From the NCBI RefSeq assembly GCF_000239775.1, contig NZ_CAFI01000114.1, forward strand, positions 1-50,280: 50,280 bases of DNA. Reading direction: 5' to 3'. Made by a program: the position numbers and the translations under genes. Source of the DNA: Bradyrhizobium sp. ORS 375. GTDB lineage: Bacteria; Pseudomonadota; Alphaproteobacteria; Rhizobiales; Xanthobacteraceae. This document shows, piece by piece, positions 34,546-43,856 of this stretch. Every line of letters begins with the position of its first letter. Position 1 is the first letter of the stretch. The notes below the pieces were generated by a model. It saw nothing but the letters and a program-made list of their open reading frames with translations, was not told the origin of the DNA and made no database searches.

Positions 34546-36024
34546 ATGACTTGCAGCGAAACTCAGCGGAAACTGCGGACCCTGATGGTCCGCGCGCTGT
34601 CGTTCTCGGCCGCCGCTGCGCTGACCTTCAATCCGGCGCTCGCGCCGGTGATCGCGGCGGACTATCGTCCTGCAGCCGCGACCGCCGCCGCGGACGGCCA
34701 GATCAACGCGCGCTTCCTCGCCCTCGGCATCGGCAAGTCCGTCGTGATCGACCTGCCGCGCGACATCAAGGACGTTCTCGTCGCCGATCCCAAGATCGCG
34801 AACGCGGTGGTCCGCTCGTCGCAGCGCGCCTACATCATCGGCGCCGCGGTCGGCCAGACCAACATCGTCTTCTTCGACGCCCAGGGCCAGCAGATCGCCG
34901 CCTATGACATCGCCGTCAAGCGCGACCTCAACGGCGCGCGCGCCGCGCTGAAGCAGCTGCTGCCGAACGCCGACATCCAGATCGAGGGGCTCGGCGACGG
35001 CATCGTTCTGACCGGCTCGGCCTCCAGCCAGATCGAGGCCCAGCAGGCCGGCGAGCTGGCGGCGCGTCTCGCCGGCGGCGCCGAGAAGGTGGTCAACTCG
35101 ATCACGGTGCGCGGCCGCGACCAGGTGATGCTGAAGGTGACGGTCGCCGAGGTTCAGCGCTCGGTCGTCAAGCAGCTCGGCATCGATCTCTCCGGCCAGC
35201 TGAACTACGGAACGGCCGTCGTCAACTTCAACAATTCCAATCCGTTCACGGCCTACGGCAGCAACCTCGTCTCGAACAACGCCATCAGCGCAGCGTTCGG
35301 ATCGACCCCGTCGGTGCAGGCCACGCTGCGGGCGATGGAGAACGCGGGCGTGATCCGCACCTTGGCCGAGCCCAACCTGACCGCGATCTCCGGCGAGTCC
35401 GCGACCTTCATCGCCGGCGGCGAGTTTCCGGTCCCGGCCGGCTACTCCTGCGATCCTACAACCCATGTCTGTACCACGCAGATCAGCTTCAAGAAGTTCG
35501 GCATCTCGCTCAACTTCACGCCGGTCGTGCTCAGCGAAGGCCGCATCTCGATGCGGGTGATGACCGAGGTCTCGGAGCTCTCCAACGAGAATGCGATCAC
35601 GCTGTCGCAGGCGGTGACCTCGTCCACGGTCAACTCGCTGACGGTACCGTCGATCAAGACTCGCCGGGCCGAGACGACGCTCGAGATTCCCTCCGGCGGC
35701 GCGATGGCCATGGCCGGTCTGATTCAGCAGCAGACCAAGATGGCGATCAGCGGCATGCCGGGCCTGATGCAGCTTCCGGTTCTGGGAGCCCTGTTCCGCA
35801 GTCGCGACTACGTGAACAACCAGACCGAGCTGATGGTGCTGGTGACGCCGTTCGTCGTCCGGGCCGTGTCGCAGAAGGATCTCTCCCGCCCCGACGACGG
35901 CTTTGCCGCGGCCTCCGATCCGCAGGCCGACCTCCTGGGCAGCATCAACCGCATCTACGGCGTGCCGGGCCGCACCGAGCCGGGTCGCAATTATCGCGGC
36001 ACCTATGGCTTCATCACGGACTGA
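34546..36024 (+). CDS. cpaC: Tad secretin CpaC (RcpA)
   Basis: Outer-membrane channel of 492 residues. A signal peptide ends near IAA, then the pilus-formation N domain (LGIGKSVVIDLPRDIKDVLV), a BON domain (VLTGSASSQIEAQQAGELAA) and the secretin domain (IRTLAEPNLTAISGESATFI, AGGEFPVP, FGISLNFTPVVL). The C-terminal QTELMVLVTPFVVR is the membrane-ring signature. Two Cys at a loop (YSCDPTTHVCT) could pair. Start at ATG 34546 after GAGAGGACG, 17 bases beyond cpaB. Confidence 0.96.
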   Translation: MTCSETQRKLRTLMVRALSFSAAAALTFNPALAPVIAADYRPAAATAAADGQINARFLALGIGKSVVIDLPRDIKDVLVADPKIANAVVRSSQRAYIIGAAVGQTNIVFFDAQGQQIAAYDIAVKRDLNGARAALKQLLPNADIQIEGLGDGIVLTGSASSQIEAQQAGELAARLAGGAEKVVNSITVRGRDQVMLKVTVAEVQRSVVKQLGIDLSGQLNYGTAVVNFNNSNPFTAYGSNLVSNNAISAAFGSTPSVQATLRAMENAGVIRTLAEPNLTAISGESATFIAGGEFPVPAGYSCDPTTHVCTTQISFKKFGISLNFTPVVLSEGRISMRVMTEVSELSNENAITLSQAVTSSTVNSLTVPSIKTRRAETTLEIPSGGAMAMAGLIQQQTKMAISGMPGLMQLPVLGALFRSRDYVNNQTELMVLVTPFVVRAVSQKDLSRPDDGFAAASDPQADLLGSINRIYGVPGRTEPGRNYRGTYGFITD

Positions 36025-36046
36025 GCCGGGACAAGGACCTGCACAG

Positions 36047-36787
36047 ATGACCACGACACCCAGCCCCGCTCGACGCCGCCGACTGCAGCTTGCAGCCGCT
36101 CTTGCCGGGACCGCAGTCCTGCTCGGCGCCTGCAATTTCCGCGGCGATCCGGCCGTCACGGCCAGCATTCCCGACGACTACCGGCTGCGCCATCCGATCG
36201 CGGTCCAGGAAGCTCCGGACTCCCTCGTCGTCTTTGTCGGCCAGGGCCGCGGCGGCCTGACAGCGGAGCAGCGTGCCGAGGTCATGGGGCTGGCACAAAG
36301 CTGGATGCGCCAGGGCACCGGCGCGATCGTCGCCGACGTGCCGAGTGGCACGCCGAACGCCCGTGCCGCCGCCGATTCGATGCGGGAGATCCAATCCCTG
36401 TTCGCCGCCGCGGGCGTTCCGCCGCACGGGATGACGGTTCGCAACTACCAGCCGAAGGATCCACGCCAGATGGCCGCGATCCGGCTGAGCTATCCGAAGC
36501 TGTCGGCTACCGCAGGTCCGTGCGGCTTATGGCCGGATGATCTCGGGCCGTCGGTCAAGAACAAGAACTGGTTCGACAACAAGCCTGACTGGAACTTCGG
36601 CTGCGCCTACCAGCGCAACATGGCAGCGATGGTCGACAATCCGGCCGATCTCGTGCAGCCGCGATCCGAAACTCCGTCCTACACCACCCGGCGCACCGCA
36701 TTGTTCGAGAAGTACCGCAAGGGAGCGTCAACCGCGATCACGTATCCAGAGGCCGACAAGGCCAAACTCAGCGACACAGGCAAATGA
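36047..36787 (+). CDS. cpaD: Pilus biogenesis lipoprotein CpaD
   Basis: A 246-residue lipoprotein: basic N-terminus, helix LQLAAALAGTAVLLGAC with a lipobox Cys, then the CpaD domain (VTASIPDDYRLRHPI, FVGQGRGGLTAEQRAEV and CAYQRNMAAMVDNPADLV). It assists outer-membrane assembly of the CpaC secretin. The stop overlaps the cpaE start (ATGA), so the two are coupled. Confidence 0.93.
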   Translation: MTTTPSPARRRRLQLAAALAGTAVLLGACNFRGDPAVTASIPDDYRLRHPIAVQEAPDSLVVFVGQGRGGLTAEQRAEVMGLAQSWMRQGTGAIVADVPSGTPNARAAADSMREIQSLFAAAGVPPHGMTVRNYQPKDPRQMAAIRLSYPKLSATAGPCGLWPDDLGPSVKNKNWFDNKPDWNFGCAYQRNMAAMVDNPADLVQPRSETPSYTTRRTALFEKYRKGASTAITYPEADKAKLSDTGK

Positions 36788-38052
36788 TCAGCTACGCCCG
36801 ACAGACCCCAGAGGAGCAGCCTGACGTCGTGCCGCCGCCGGCCGACGATCATATCGCGCCGGCGCCGCGTGTCTCGGTGCAGGCGTTCTGCGAGACGGTG
36901 GAAACCGCCGCCACGGTCCAGGCTGCCGGTGAGGACCGGCGGCTCGGCAAGGCGCATCTGAAGGTTCAGATGGGCGGCATGGCGGCCGCGATCGAGGCCT
37001 ATCGCTCGGCGCCGACGCCGAACGTCATCATCCTGGAGACCGACGCGCGCTCGGATATTCTGGCCGGCCTCGACCAGCTTGCCACGGTGTGCGATCCGGG
37101 CACGCGGGTGGTCGTGATCGGCCGCGTCAACGACGTCACGCTGTATCGCGAGCTCGTGCGGCGCGGCGTCAGCGACTATGTGCTGTCGCCGGTCACGCCG
37201 ATCGATGTCGTCCGGTCGATCTGCAACCTGTTTTCGGCCCCCGAGGCCAAGGCCGTCGGGCGCATCATCGCCGTCGTCGGCGCCAAGGGCGGCGTCGGCG
37301 CGTCGACCATCGCGCATAACATCGCCTGGGCGATCGCCCGCGATCTCGCGATGGACTCGGTCGTCGCCGATCTCGACCTCGCCTTCGGCACGGCCGGTCT
37401 CGACTATAACCAGGATCCCGCCCAGGGCATCGCCGACGCGGTGTTCTCGCCCGATCGCATCGACATCGCCTTCATGGACCGGTTGCTGTCGAAGTGCACC
37501 GATCATCTGAGCCTGCTCGCCGCACCCGCGACACTCGATCGCGTCTACGATTTCGGTGCCGAGGCGTTCGATGCGGTCTTCGACACGCTGCGGGCGTCGA
37601 TGCCCTGCATCGTGCTCGACGTTCCGCACCAATGGTCCGGCTGGACCAAGCGCGCGCTGATCAGCGCCGACGACATCCTGATCGTAGCCGCGCCCGATCT
37701 CGCCTCGCTGCGCAACACCAAGAACATGTTCGATCTCCTCAAGGCGGCGCGCCCGAACGACCGCATGCCGCTGTACTGCCTGAACCAGGTCGGCGTTCCC
37801 AAGCGGCCGGAGATCAACGCCAGCGAATTCGCCAAGGCGATCGAAAGTCCACCGATCGTGACCATCCCGTTCGAGCCGCAGATTTTTGGCGCGGCGGCGA
37901 ACAATGGGCAGATGATTGCGGAGATGTCGCCCAATCATCGGACGACCGAGATGTTCCTCCAGATCGCGCAGCGGCTTACCGGCCGCAGCGAGACCAAGAA
38001 GCCGAAAGGCTCCTTCCTGTCGCCTCTGCTGGACAAGCTGAAGGCGAAGTAA
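36784..38052 (+). CDS. cpaE: Pilus assembly ATPase CpaE (TadZ)
   Basis: A 422-residue cytoplasmic protein that localises the pilus machine to the pole. The N-terminal 130 residues look like an atypical receiver (NVIILETDARSDILAGLDQL, RGVSDYVLSPVTPIDVV) and the rest is a MinD/ParA-type ATPase with a deviant Walker A GAKGGVGASTIAHNIAW. Asp at the usual phospho-site is present in that receiver-like part, but its function cannot be judged. An N-terminal Pro-rich stretch precedes it. Confidence 0.94.
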   Translation: MISYARQTPEEQPDVVPPPADDHIAPAPRVSVQAFCETVETAATVQAAGEDRRLGKAHLKVQMGGMAAAIEAYRSAPTPNVIILETDARSDILAGLDQLATVCDPGTRVVVIGRVNDVTLYRELVRRGVSDYVLSPVTPIDVVRSICNLFSAPEAKAVGRIIAVVGAKGGVGASTIAHNIAWAIARDLAMDSVVADLDLAFGTAGLDYNQDPAQGIADAVFSPDRIDIAFMDRLLSKCTDHLSLLAAPATLDRVYDFGAEAFDAVFDTLRASMPCIVLDVPHQWSGWTKRALISADDILIVAAPDLASLRNTKNMFDLLKAARPNDRMPLYCLNQVGVPKRPEINASEFAKAIESPPIVTIPFEPQIFGAAANNGQMIAEMSPNHRTTEMFLQIAQRLTGRSETKKPKGSFLSPLLDKLKAK

Positions 38053-38073
38053 GCCCGCGTGGAGTTCTAAGTC

Positions 38074-39537
38074 GTGTTTGGTAAGCGTAGCGGAACGGAC
38101 AACGATACAAGGGCCCTCAGGCCGGCCGCCCCGGCGCCCGAGCTGGCGCCGGCGCCGCGCGCGGCGTCTCCGGCCGTGTCGTCGCCTCCTCTGGCTCCGA
38201 CCCGGCAGGCGCCTCCGCCGCCGCCGCCCCCAGTGGTGGAAGCCCGGCGCTCGGACAACTATTACCAGGTGAAGGCGACGATCTTCGGCGCCCTGATCGA
38301 GGCGATCGACCTCGCTCAGCTCGCCAAGCTCGACGGCGAGTCGGCGCGCGAGGAAATCCGCGACATCGTCAATGAGATCATCGCGATCAAGAACATCGTG
38401 ATGTCGATCGCCGAGCAGGAGGAGCTGCTCGACGACATCTGCAACGACGTGCTCGGCTATGGTCCGCTCGAGCCGCTGCTGTCGCGCGACGACATCGCCG
38501 ACATCATGGTCAACGGCGCGGGCACGGTCTTCATCGAAGTCAACGGCAAGATCCAGCGCACCGGCATCCGCTTCCGCGACAACCAGCAGCTGCTCAACAT
38601 CTGCCAGCGCATCGTCAGCCAAGTGGGCCGCCGTGTCGACGAATCCTCGCCGATCTGCGACGCCCGTCTCGCCGACGGCTCCCGCGTCAACGCGATCGTG
38701 CCGCCGCTGGCGATTGATGGTCCCGCGCTCACCATTCGTAAGTTCAAGAAGGACAAGCTGACGCTCGATCAGCTGGTCAAGTTCGGCGCGATCTCGCCGG
38801 AAGGCGCGGAGATCCTGCAGATCATTGGGCGCGTCCGCTGCAACGTGCTGATATCCGGCGGTACCGGCTCGGGCAAGACCACGCTGTTGAACTGCCTGAC
38901 CAACTACATCGACCACGACGAGCGCGTCATCACCTGCGAGGACGCGGCCGAGCTCCAGCTGCAGCAGCCGCATGTGGTGCGCCTGGAAACCCGACCGCCC
39001 AACATCGAAGGCGAGGGCCAGGTCACCATGCGCGAGCTGGTCAGGAACTGTCTGCGTATGCGTCCCGAACGCATCATCGTCGGCGAGGTCCGCGGCCCGG
39101 AGGCTTTCGACCTCCTCCAGGCCATGAACACCGGTCACGACGGCTCAATGGGCACCTTGCACGCCAACAACCCGCGCGAGGCGCTGTCGCGCTGCGAATC
39201 CATGATCACGATGGGCGGCTTCTCGCTGCCGTCGCGCACCATCCGCGAGATGATCTGCGCCTCGATCGACGTCATCGTGCAGGCGGCCCGTCTGCGCGAC
39301 GGCTCCCGCCGCATCACGCACATCACCGAGGTGATGGGCATGGAAGGCGACACCATCATCACCCAGGACATCTTCCTCTATGACATGATCGGCGAGGATG
39401 CGAACGGCAAGATCATCGGCCGCCACCGCTCGACCGGCATCGGCCGCCCCCGATTCTGGGAGCGCGCACGCTACTACGGCGAAGAGAAGCGGCTGGCGGC
39501 GGCGCTCGATGCCGCCGAAGCTGCGGCCAAGGAATAA
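38074..39537 (+). CDS. cpaF: Pilus assembly ATPase CpaF (TadA)
   Basis: Hexameric secretion ATPase (487 residues) that drives Flp pilus extension. After an Ala/Pro-rich N-terminus of about 55 residues comes the core: Walker [15 protein letters not shown], the Asp box ([19 protein letters not shown]), [20 protein letters not shown] (Walker B) and a His box ([17 protein letters not shown]). The GTG start at 38074 follows GGAG by nine bases and gives MFGKRSG. Confidence 0.97.
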   Translation: MFGKRSGTDNDTRALRPAAPAPELAPAPRAASPAVSSPPLAPTRQAPPPPPPPVVEARRSDNYYQVKATIFGALIEAIDLAQLAKLDGESAREEIRDIVNEIIAIKNIVMSIAEQEELLDDICNDVLGYGPLEPLLSRDDIADIMVNGAGTVFIEVNGKIQRTGIRFRDNQQLLNICQRIVSQVGRRVDESSPICDARLADGSRVNAIVPPLAIDGPALTIRKFKKDKLTLDQLVKFGAISPEGAEILQIIGRVRCNVLISGGTGSGKTTLLNCLTNYIDHDERVITCEDAAELQLQQPHVVRLETRPPNIEGEGQVTMRELVRNCLRMRPERIIVGEVRGPEAFDLLQAMNTGHDGSMGTLHANNPREALSRCESMITMGGFSLPSRTIREMICASIDVIVQAARLRDGSRRITHITEVMGMEGDTIITQDIFLYDMIGEDANGKIIGRHRSTGIGRPRFWERARYYGEEKRLAAALDAAEAAAKE

Positions 39538-39548
39538 CGGAGAGCTCC

Positions 39549-40523
39549 ATGAAGTTTCAGGCTCTCGCCCTCGCCTTCCTCGCCGCGACCGCCATCGGCG
39601 GCATCGCATGGGTCTTCATCTATCCGATGCTGTCGGGCGAGCGGAAGGCCGAGCAGCGGCGCAGCTCCGTCGCCAAGGCCGAGCCGGTGGTCCGCCAGGC
39701 GGAGCGCAATCAGCGCTCGCGCCGCGAGCAGGTTGAATCGTCGCTGAAGGATCTCGAAGCCAAGGCGCAAAAGCAGAGCAAGGTCCCGCTGAACATCCGG
39801 ATCTCGCAGGCTGGCCTCGACTGGACGGTGCAGAAATTCTGGATCATCTCGGGCGTCCTCGGCTTCGTCATCTGCGCGATCGCCTTCTTCTCGGGCGGCG
39901 GTCCGCTCGGCGCCCTGGGCCTCGGCTTCGCCGCGGGCTTCGGCCTGCCGCGCTGGATTCTGGGCTACCTCAAGAAACGGCGCGAGAAGAAATTCCTCGC
40001 CGCGCTGCCGGACGCGGTCGACGTCATCGTACGCGGCATCAAGGCCGGCTTGCCGCTGTTCGAATCGATCAAGGTGGTCGCCGCCGATGCGCCCGAGCCG
40101 CTCCGCAGCGAGTTCCTCGCGATCATCGAGACGCAGGCGATCGGCATGCCGCTCGGCGAGGCCTGTGCCAGACTTTATGAGCGGATGCCGCTGCCGGAGG
40201 CCAACTTCTTCGGCATCGTCATCGCGATCCAGCAGAAGTCCGGCGGCAACCTCTCCGAGGCGCTGGGCAACCTTTCCAAGGTGCTGCGCGACCGCAAGAA
40301 GATGGCCGAGAAGATCCAGGCGATGTCGATGGAGGCCAAGGCCTCCGCAGGCATCATCGGATCGCTGCCGCCGATCGTGATGCTGCTGGTCTATCTCAGC
40401 ACGCCCGACTACATCTCGCTGCTCTGGACCCATCCCACGGGCCAGCTGATGCTGGTCGGCTGCGTGGTCTGGATGTCGATGGGCATCATGGTCATGAAGA
40501 AGATGATCAACTTCGATTTCTAG
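39549..40523 (+). CDS. tadB: Inner-membrane platform protein TadB
   Basis: A 324-residue GspF-family membrane protein: an N-terminal helix, a cytoplasmic region rich in Lys/Arg/Gln (about 25-95), a helix pair (FWIISGVLGFVICAIAFFSG), then the T2SSF domain (FLAALPDAVDVIVRGIKAGL, PLGEACARLYERMPLPEANF, ALGNLSKVLRDRKKMAEKI) and two C-terminal helices. With TadC it forms the rotary base above CpaF. Confidence 0.95.
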   Translation: MKFQALALAFLAATAIGGIAWVFIYPMLSGERKAEQRRSSVAKAEPVVRQAERNQRSRREQVESSLKDLEAKAQKQSKVPLNIRISQAGLDWTVQKFWIISGVLGFVICAIAFFSGGGPLGALGLGFAAGFGLPRWILGYLKKRREKKFLAALPDAVDVIVRGIKAGLPLFESIKVVAADAPEPLRSEFLAIIETQAIGMPLGEACARLYERMPLPEANFFGIVIAIQQKSGGNLSEALGNLSKVLRDRKKMAEKIQAMSMEAKASAGIIGSLPPIVMLLVYLSTPDYISLLWTHPTGQLMLVGCVVWMSMGIMVMKKMINFDF

Positions 40524-40532
40524 GGGTGAACC

Positions 40533-41507
40533 ATGGTCGACTTTCTGGTCGCCAAGCTGCACGACCCGCACTTCATGACGATGTTCTTCGCCGCAATCGC
40601 GGCGAGCGCTACCGTCTATACGCTGATCATGCCGCTGTTCGCGGGCGAGAACCTGAACAAGCGCATGAAGGCGGTCGCCAGCGAGCGCGAGCGGATCAAG
40701 CAGCGCGAGCGCGAGCGGCTGAATGCCGGCGAGAAGGTCTCGCTGCGGCAGACGCCGAAGCAGCTGGTCGCCAAGGTGGTGGACGATTTCAACCTCACCA
40801 AATGGCTGGCGCAGGAGGCCGCGCGCGACAAGCTGATCATGGCCGGCTATCGCGGCCATGCCCCCTACATCACCTTCCTGTTCGCCCGCCTGGTGACGCC
40901 GGTGGTGCTGTTCGTCGGCTCCGTGCTCTATGTCTTCGTGATCGCGCATCTGGAGAAGTCGATGCCGATCAAGATCGGCATCTGCGTCGGCATGGCCTAT
41001 CTCGGCCTGCAGGCGCCGATGCTGTTCCTCAGCAACGCGATCTCCAAGCGCCAGCTGTCGATCAAGCGCGCCTTCCCCGATGCGCTCGACCTGCTGCTGA
41101 TCTGCATCGAGTCGGGCATGTCGATCGAGGCCGCCTTCCGCCGGGTGGCGATCGAGATCTCCAGCCAGTCGATCGCGCTGTCGGAGGAGTTCACACTGAC
41201 CACGGCCGAGCTGTCCTATTTGCAGGACCGCAAGGTCGCCTATGAGAACCTCGCCCGCCGCACCGGCCTCGAAGGCGTCAAGTCGGTCTGTCTCGCACTC
41301 CAGCAATCCGAGCGCTACGGCACGCCGCTCGGCCAGTCGCTGCGCGTGATGGCGCAGGAAAATCGCGACATGCGCATGAACGAGGCGGAGAAAAAGGCCG
41401 CGGCGCTGCCGCCGAAGCTCACGGTGCCGATGATCCTGTTCTTCCTGCCGGTGCTGTTCGTCGTCATTCTTGGACCGACCGGCATCAAGGTCGCCGCCAT
41501 GCAATAG
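40533..41507 (+). CDS. tadC: Inner-membrane platform protein TadC
   Basis: A 324-residue partner of TadB with the same plan: N-terminal helix, charged linker (AVASERERIKQRERERL), helix pair, T2SSF domain (RAFPDALDLLLICIESGMSI, EFTLTTAELSYLQDRKVAYE, GTPLGQSLRVMAQENRDMRM) and a C-terminal helix pair. It is 9 bases after tadB and closes the operon; no clear terminator follows. Confidence 0.95.
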   Translation: MVDFLVAKLHDPHFMTMFFAAIAASATVYTLIMPLFAGENLNKRMKAVASERERIKQRERERLNAGEKVSLRQTPKQLVAKVVDDFNLTKWLAQEAARDKLIMAGYRGHAPYITFLFARLVTPVVLFVGSVLYVFVIAHLEKSMPIKIGICVGMAYLGLQAPMLFLSNAISKRQLSIKRAFPDALDLLLICIESGMSIEAAFRRVAIEISSQSIALSEEFTLTTAELSYLQDRKVAYENLARRTGLEGVKSVCLALQQSERYGTPLGQSLRVMAQENRDMRMNEAEKKAAALPPKLTVPMILFFLPVLFVVILGPTGIKVAAMQ

Positions 41508-41592
41508 CAGCCGGCCGCGCCAGCGAAATTTTCGCTTGCGGTTACGGCCCCACGCTGGACTCTAGGCGGAGCATGATCGAGGTCTCCGCCTG

Positions 41593-42831
41593 ATGTCCGA
41601 CACTCTCCGCCGCGCCGACGGCGCCCGCGTCCTCGCTGATCTGAACGCGCTGCGCGCGTTCGGCACCTACAAGACCGGTGTCCACCGCCCGACTTTCTCC
41701 GAAGCGCACCGTCAATCGCTGGACTGGCTCGCCGCACGCCTGCCCGATGCGCAGCTCACGCCTGAGATCGACGGCATCGGCAATGTGCTGGGCACCAGCA
41801 GCAAGCCTGGCCCCAAGCTGCTGGCCGGCTCGCATCTGGAGAGCCAGAACCATGCCGGCTGGCTCGACGGCCCGCTCGGCGTCATCTACGCGCTCGAAGC
41901 CGCCCGCGTGCTCAATCCCGATCCCTCGATCGCAGGTGCCGTCGAAGTTGCCTCCTGGTGCGACGAGGAGGGCCATTTCGGCAGCTTCCTCGGCAGTCGC
42001 TCCTATGTCGGCGACGTGAGCGAGGCAGATATCGACGCCGCGCGCGACCGCAGCAGCCCGCGCACGATGCGCGATGCGCTCGCCGAAATGGGCCTCGCGG
42101 GGCGTCCTCGCCTGCAGGCCGAGCGCGGCCGCCACATCGGCTATCTCGAAGCTCATATCGAGCAGGGCGATACGCTGGAAAAAGGCGAGCTCAAGGTCGG
42201 CGTCGTCACCTCGATCGTCGGCATCTGGCAATACCGTATCACCTTCACCGGCGAGCAGAACCACGCCGGGACGACGCGGATGGCGGTGCGCAAGGACGCT
42301 GGCCTGGCGCTCGCCAAATTCTGCGTCGACATCGATGCGCGCTTTCCCTCCGCCTGCGGCCCGCGCACGGTGTGGACCACGGGGCGCATCACGCTCGACC
42401 CGGGCGCGCCGAGCATCATCCCCGGCCAGGCCGAGATGCTGTTCCAGATTCGCGACGACAATGCCGCCGTGATCGACCGGCTCGAAGCGCTGCTGCGCGA
42501 GATGGCCGAGCAGGTCTCCGCGGCCGGCCCGTGCCAGGTCGCAGTCGAGCGCATCCGCACCGGCGCGCCGGCGATGATGGACGGCCGCTTCCAGGATGCG
42601 ATCGAGGCCGCGAGCCGCGATCTAGCGGATGGCAAGTCGCTGCGGATTCCGAGCGGCGCCGGGCACGACGCGCAGGTGCTGGCGACGATCATGCCGGCCG
42701 GCATGCTGTTCGTGCCGTCGATCGGCGGCATCAGCCATCATTGGACCGAAAACACGTCCGATACCGACATCGTCACCGGCGCCGACGTGTTCGTCGAAAC
42801 CTGTCGTCGGCTGCTCGCGGGCGCGTCGTAG
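41593..42831 (+). CDS. M20-family Zn-dependent amidohydrolase (allantoate/N-carbamoyl amino acid hydrolase type)
   Basis: A 412-residue binuclear metallohydrolase of the AllC/HyuC type. Metal-site motifs seen: GSHLESQNHAGWLDGPLGVI, CDEEGHFG (bridging Glu pair), HIEQGD and GHDAQVLATI, with HHWTENT near the end. The dimerisation/lid domain lies at about 200-310 (GEQNHAGTTRMAVRKDAGLA). The first motif has Glu where most relatives have Asp (GSHLDT/S). Substrates in the family are allantoate, N-carbamoyl-amino acids or beta-ureidopropionate; the exact one cannot be set. It splits tadC from tadD, but its function is nitrogen salvage, not pilus assembly. Confidence 0.9.
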   Translation: MSDTLRRADGARVLADLNALRAFGTYKTGVHRPTFSEAHRQSLDWLAARLPDAQLTPEIDGIGNVLGTSSKPGPKLLAGSHLESQNHAGWLDGPLGVIYALEAARVLNPDPSIAGAVEVASWCDEEGHFGSFLGSRSYVGDVSEADIDAARDRSSPRTMRDALAEMGLAGRPRLQAERGRHIGYLEAHIEQGDTLEKGELKVGVVTSIVGIWQYRITFTGEQNHAGTTRMAVRKDAGLALAKFCVDIDARFPSACGPRTVWTTGRITLDPGAPSIIPGQAEMLFQIRDDNAAVIDRLEALLREMAEQVSAAGPCQVAVERIRTGAPAMMDGRFQDAIEAASRDLADGKSLRIPSGAGHDAQVLATIMPAGMLFVPSIGGISHHWTENTSDTDIVTGADVFVETCRRLLAGAS

Positions 42832-42837
42832 ACGCGC

Positions 42838-43656
42838 TCACTGGTCCGGCTGGCTCAGCGCAGCCATCGGGACCGCATTGCGCGCCTTGCCCTTGCCCTG
42901 GCCTTCGCGCTGCCCCTGAATCATCTGCTTCAGATAGGCGACGTTGGCCGCGGCTTCGTCCGGCGGCAGGTCGGCGCGTGCGATCTGCTCGGCCTCGGCG
43001 AAGCGGCCTTGCAGGCCGATCACGAGCGCGAGGTTCTGGCGCACGCGCGCGTCCGCCCGCTGCGAGCCATAGGCCTGGCGCAGCGCCTCTTCCGCCTTCG
43101 GCAGCTCCCGCGTCAGCATGTAGGACAGGCCGAGATTGGACAGCACCGACGGCTCGCCCGGCACGATCTTGAGCGCGCTCTCATAGTAACGCCGCGCCTC
43201 GTCGTGCCGCGCCATCTGGTCCAGCACGGTGCCCTGCACCGAGAGCAGCTTCCAGTCGGGATTGTCCGGCGAGTGCGCGCGCGACAGCACGTCGAACGCC
43301 AGCTTGAAATTGCCGTTGTCGGCGAGTGCGCGGCCGTAAGCCGCGAGCACGGTCTTGTTGCCGGGATTGGCGAGCGTCGCCTGCTCCAGCACGGCGACCG
43401 CCTGCTCGCGCTGGCCGTTGTTGCGCAGCGCCTGGCCATAGGCAACGGCGATCGCCGCATCCTTCGGATTGGCCCGGTAGCGCTCGCCATAGACCTCGGC
43501 CGCACGCTGCGGCGTGGCCGGCGGCGGCGGCTCGGCGCGGCTGCCCAGCGAGCCCGTGACGTCGGAGACGGTCTGGCAGCCGCCGAGGCCGGCGGCGATG
43601 AGAGCGGCGAACGCCACGGAGGCTGCGAGCCGGGCGATGGAAGGCTGCTGACGCAT
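42838..43656 (-). CDS. tadD: TPR lipoprotein TadD
   Basis: A 272-residue outer-membrane lipoprotein with signal and lipobox (AFAALIAAGLGGCQT), then about five tetratricopeptide repeats between 60 and 230 (AIAVAYGQALRNNGQREQAV, TVLAAYGRALADNGNFKLAF, VLSNLGLSYMLTRELPKAEE). TadD supports secretin and CpaB function. ATG 43656 is used; GTG 43662 is possible. Though on the opposite strand to the cpa operon, it has its own CtrA-like box. Confidence 0.92.
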   Translation of the reverse strand: MRQQPSIARLAASVAFAALIAAGLGGCQTVSDVTGSLGSRAEPPPPATPQRAAEVYGERYRANPKDAAIAVAYGQALRNNGQREQAVAVLEQATLANPGNKTVLAAYGRALADNGNFKLAFDVLSRAHSPDNPDWKLLSVQGTVLDQMARHDEARRYYESALKIVPGEPSVLSNLGLSYMLTRELPKAEEALRQAYGSQRADARVRQNLALVIGLQGRFAEAEQIARADLPPDEAAANVAYLKQMIQGQREGQGKGKARNAVPMAALSQPDQ

Positions 43657-43715
43657 GGTCACTGGACTCAGGGAGAGACGAGCGAATTGAACGCGCCAGC
43701 AATAAACTGTTAACG

Positions 43716-43730
43716 CTAACAGCCGGTTAA
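43716..43730 (-). promoter_or_regulatory. CtrA-like box before tadD
   Basis: On the minus strand TTAA-N7-TTAG, one base from the CtrA consensus TTAA-N7-TTAA, 60 bases before the ATG. It overlaps a palindrome, CTGTTA-ACGC-TAACAG (43707-43722). Confidence 0.5.
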
Positions 43731-43856
43731 TGGCGCCATGCGGGCGCGTCGGTCACATCTGCGTCGGCCGAAGGGCCATGCGCCCCGCATGATTGCAGCG
43801 GCCGGCAAACTCTGCGAAGTCTGGCCCTCGGGCGCGACTTTAGGGAACCATTAGGC

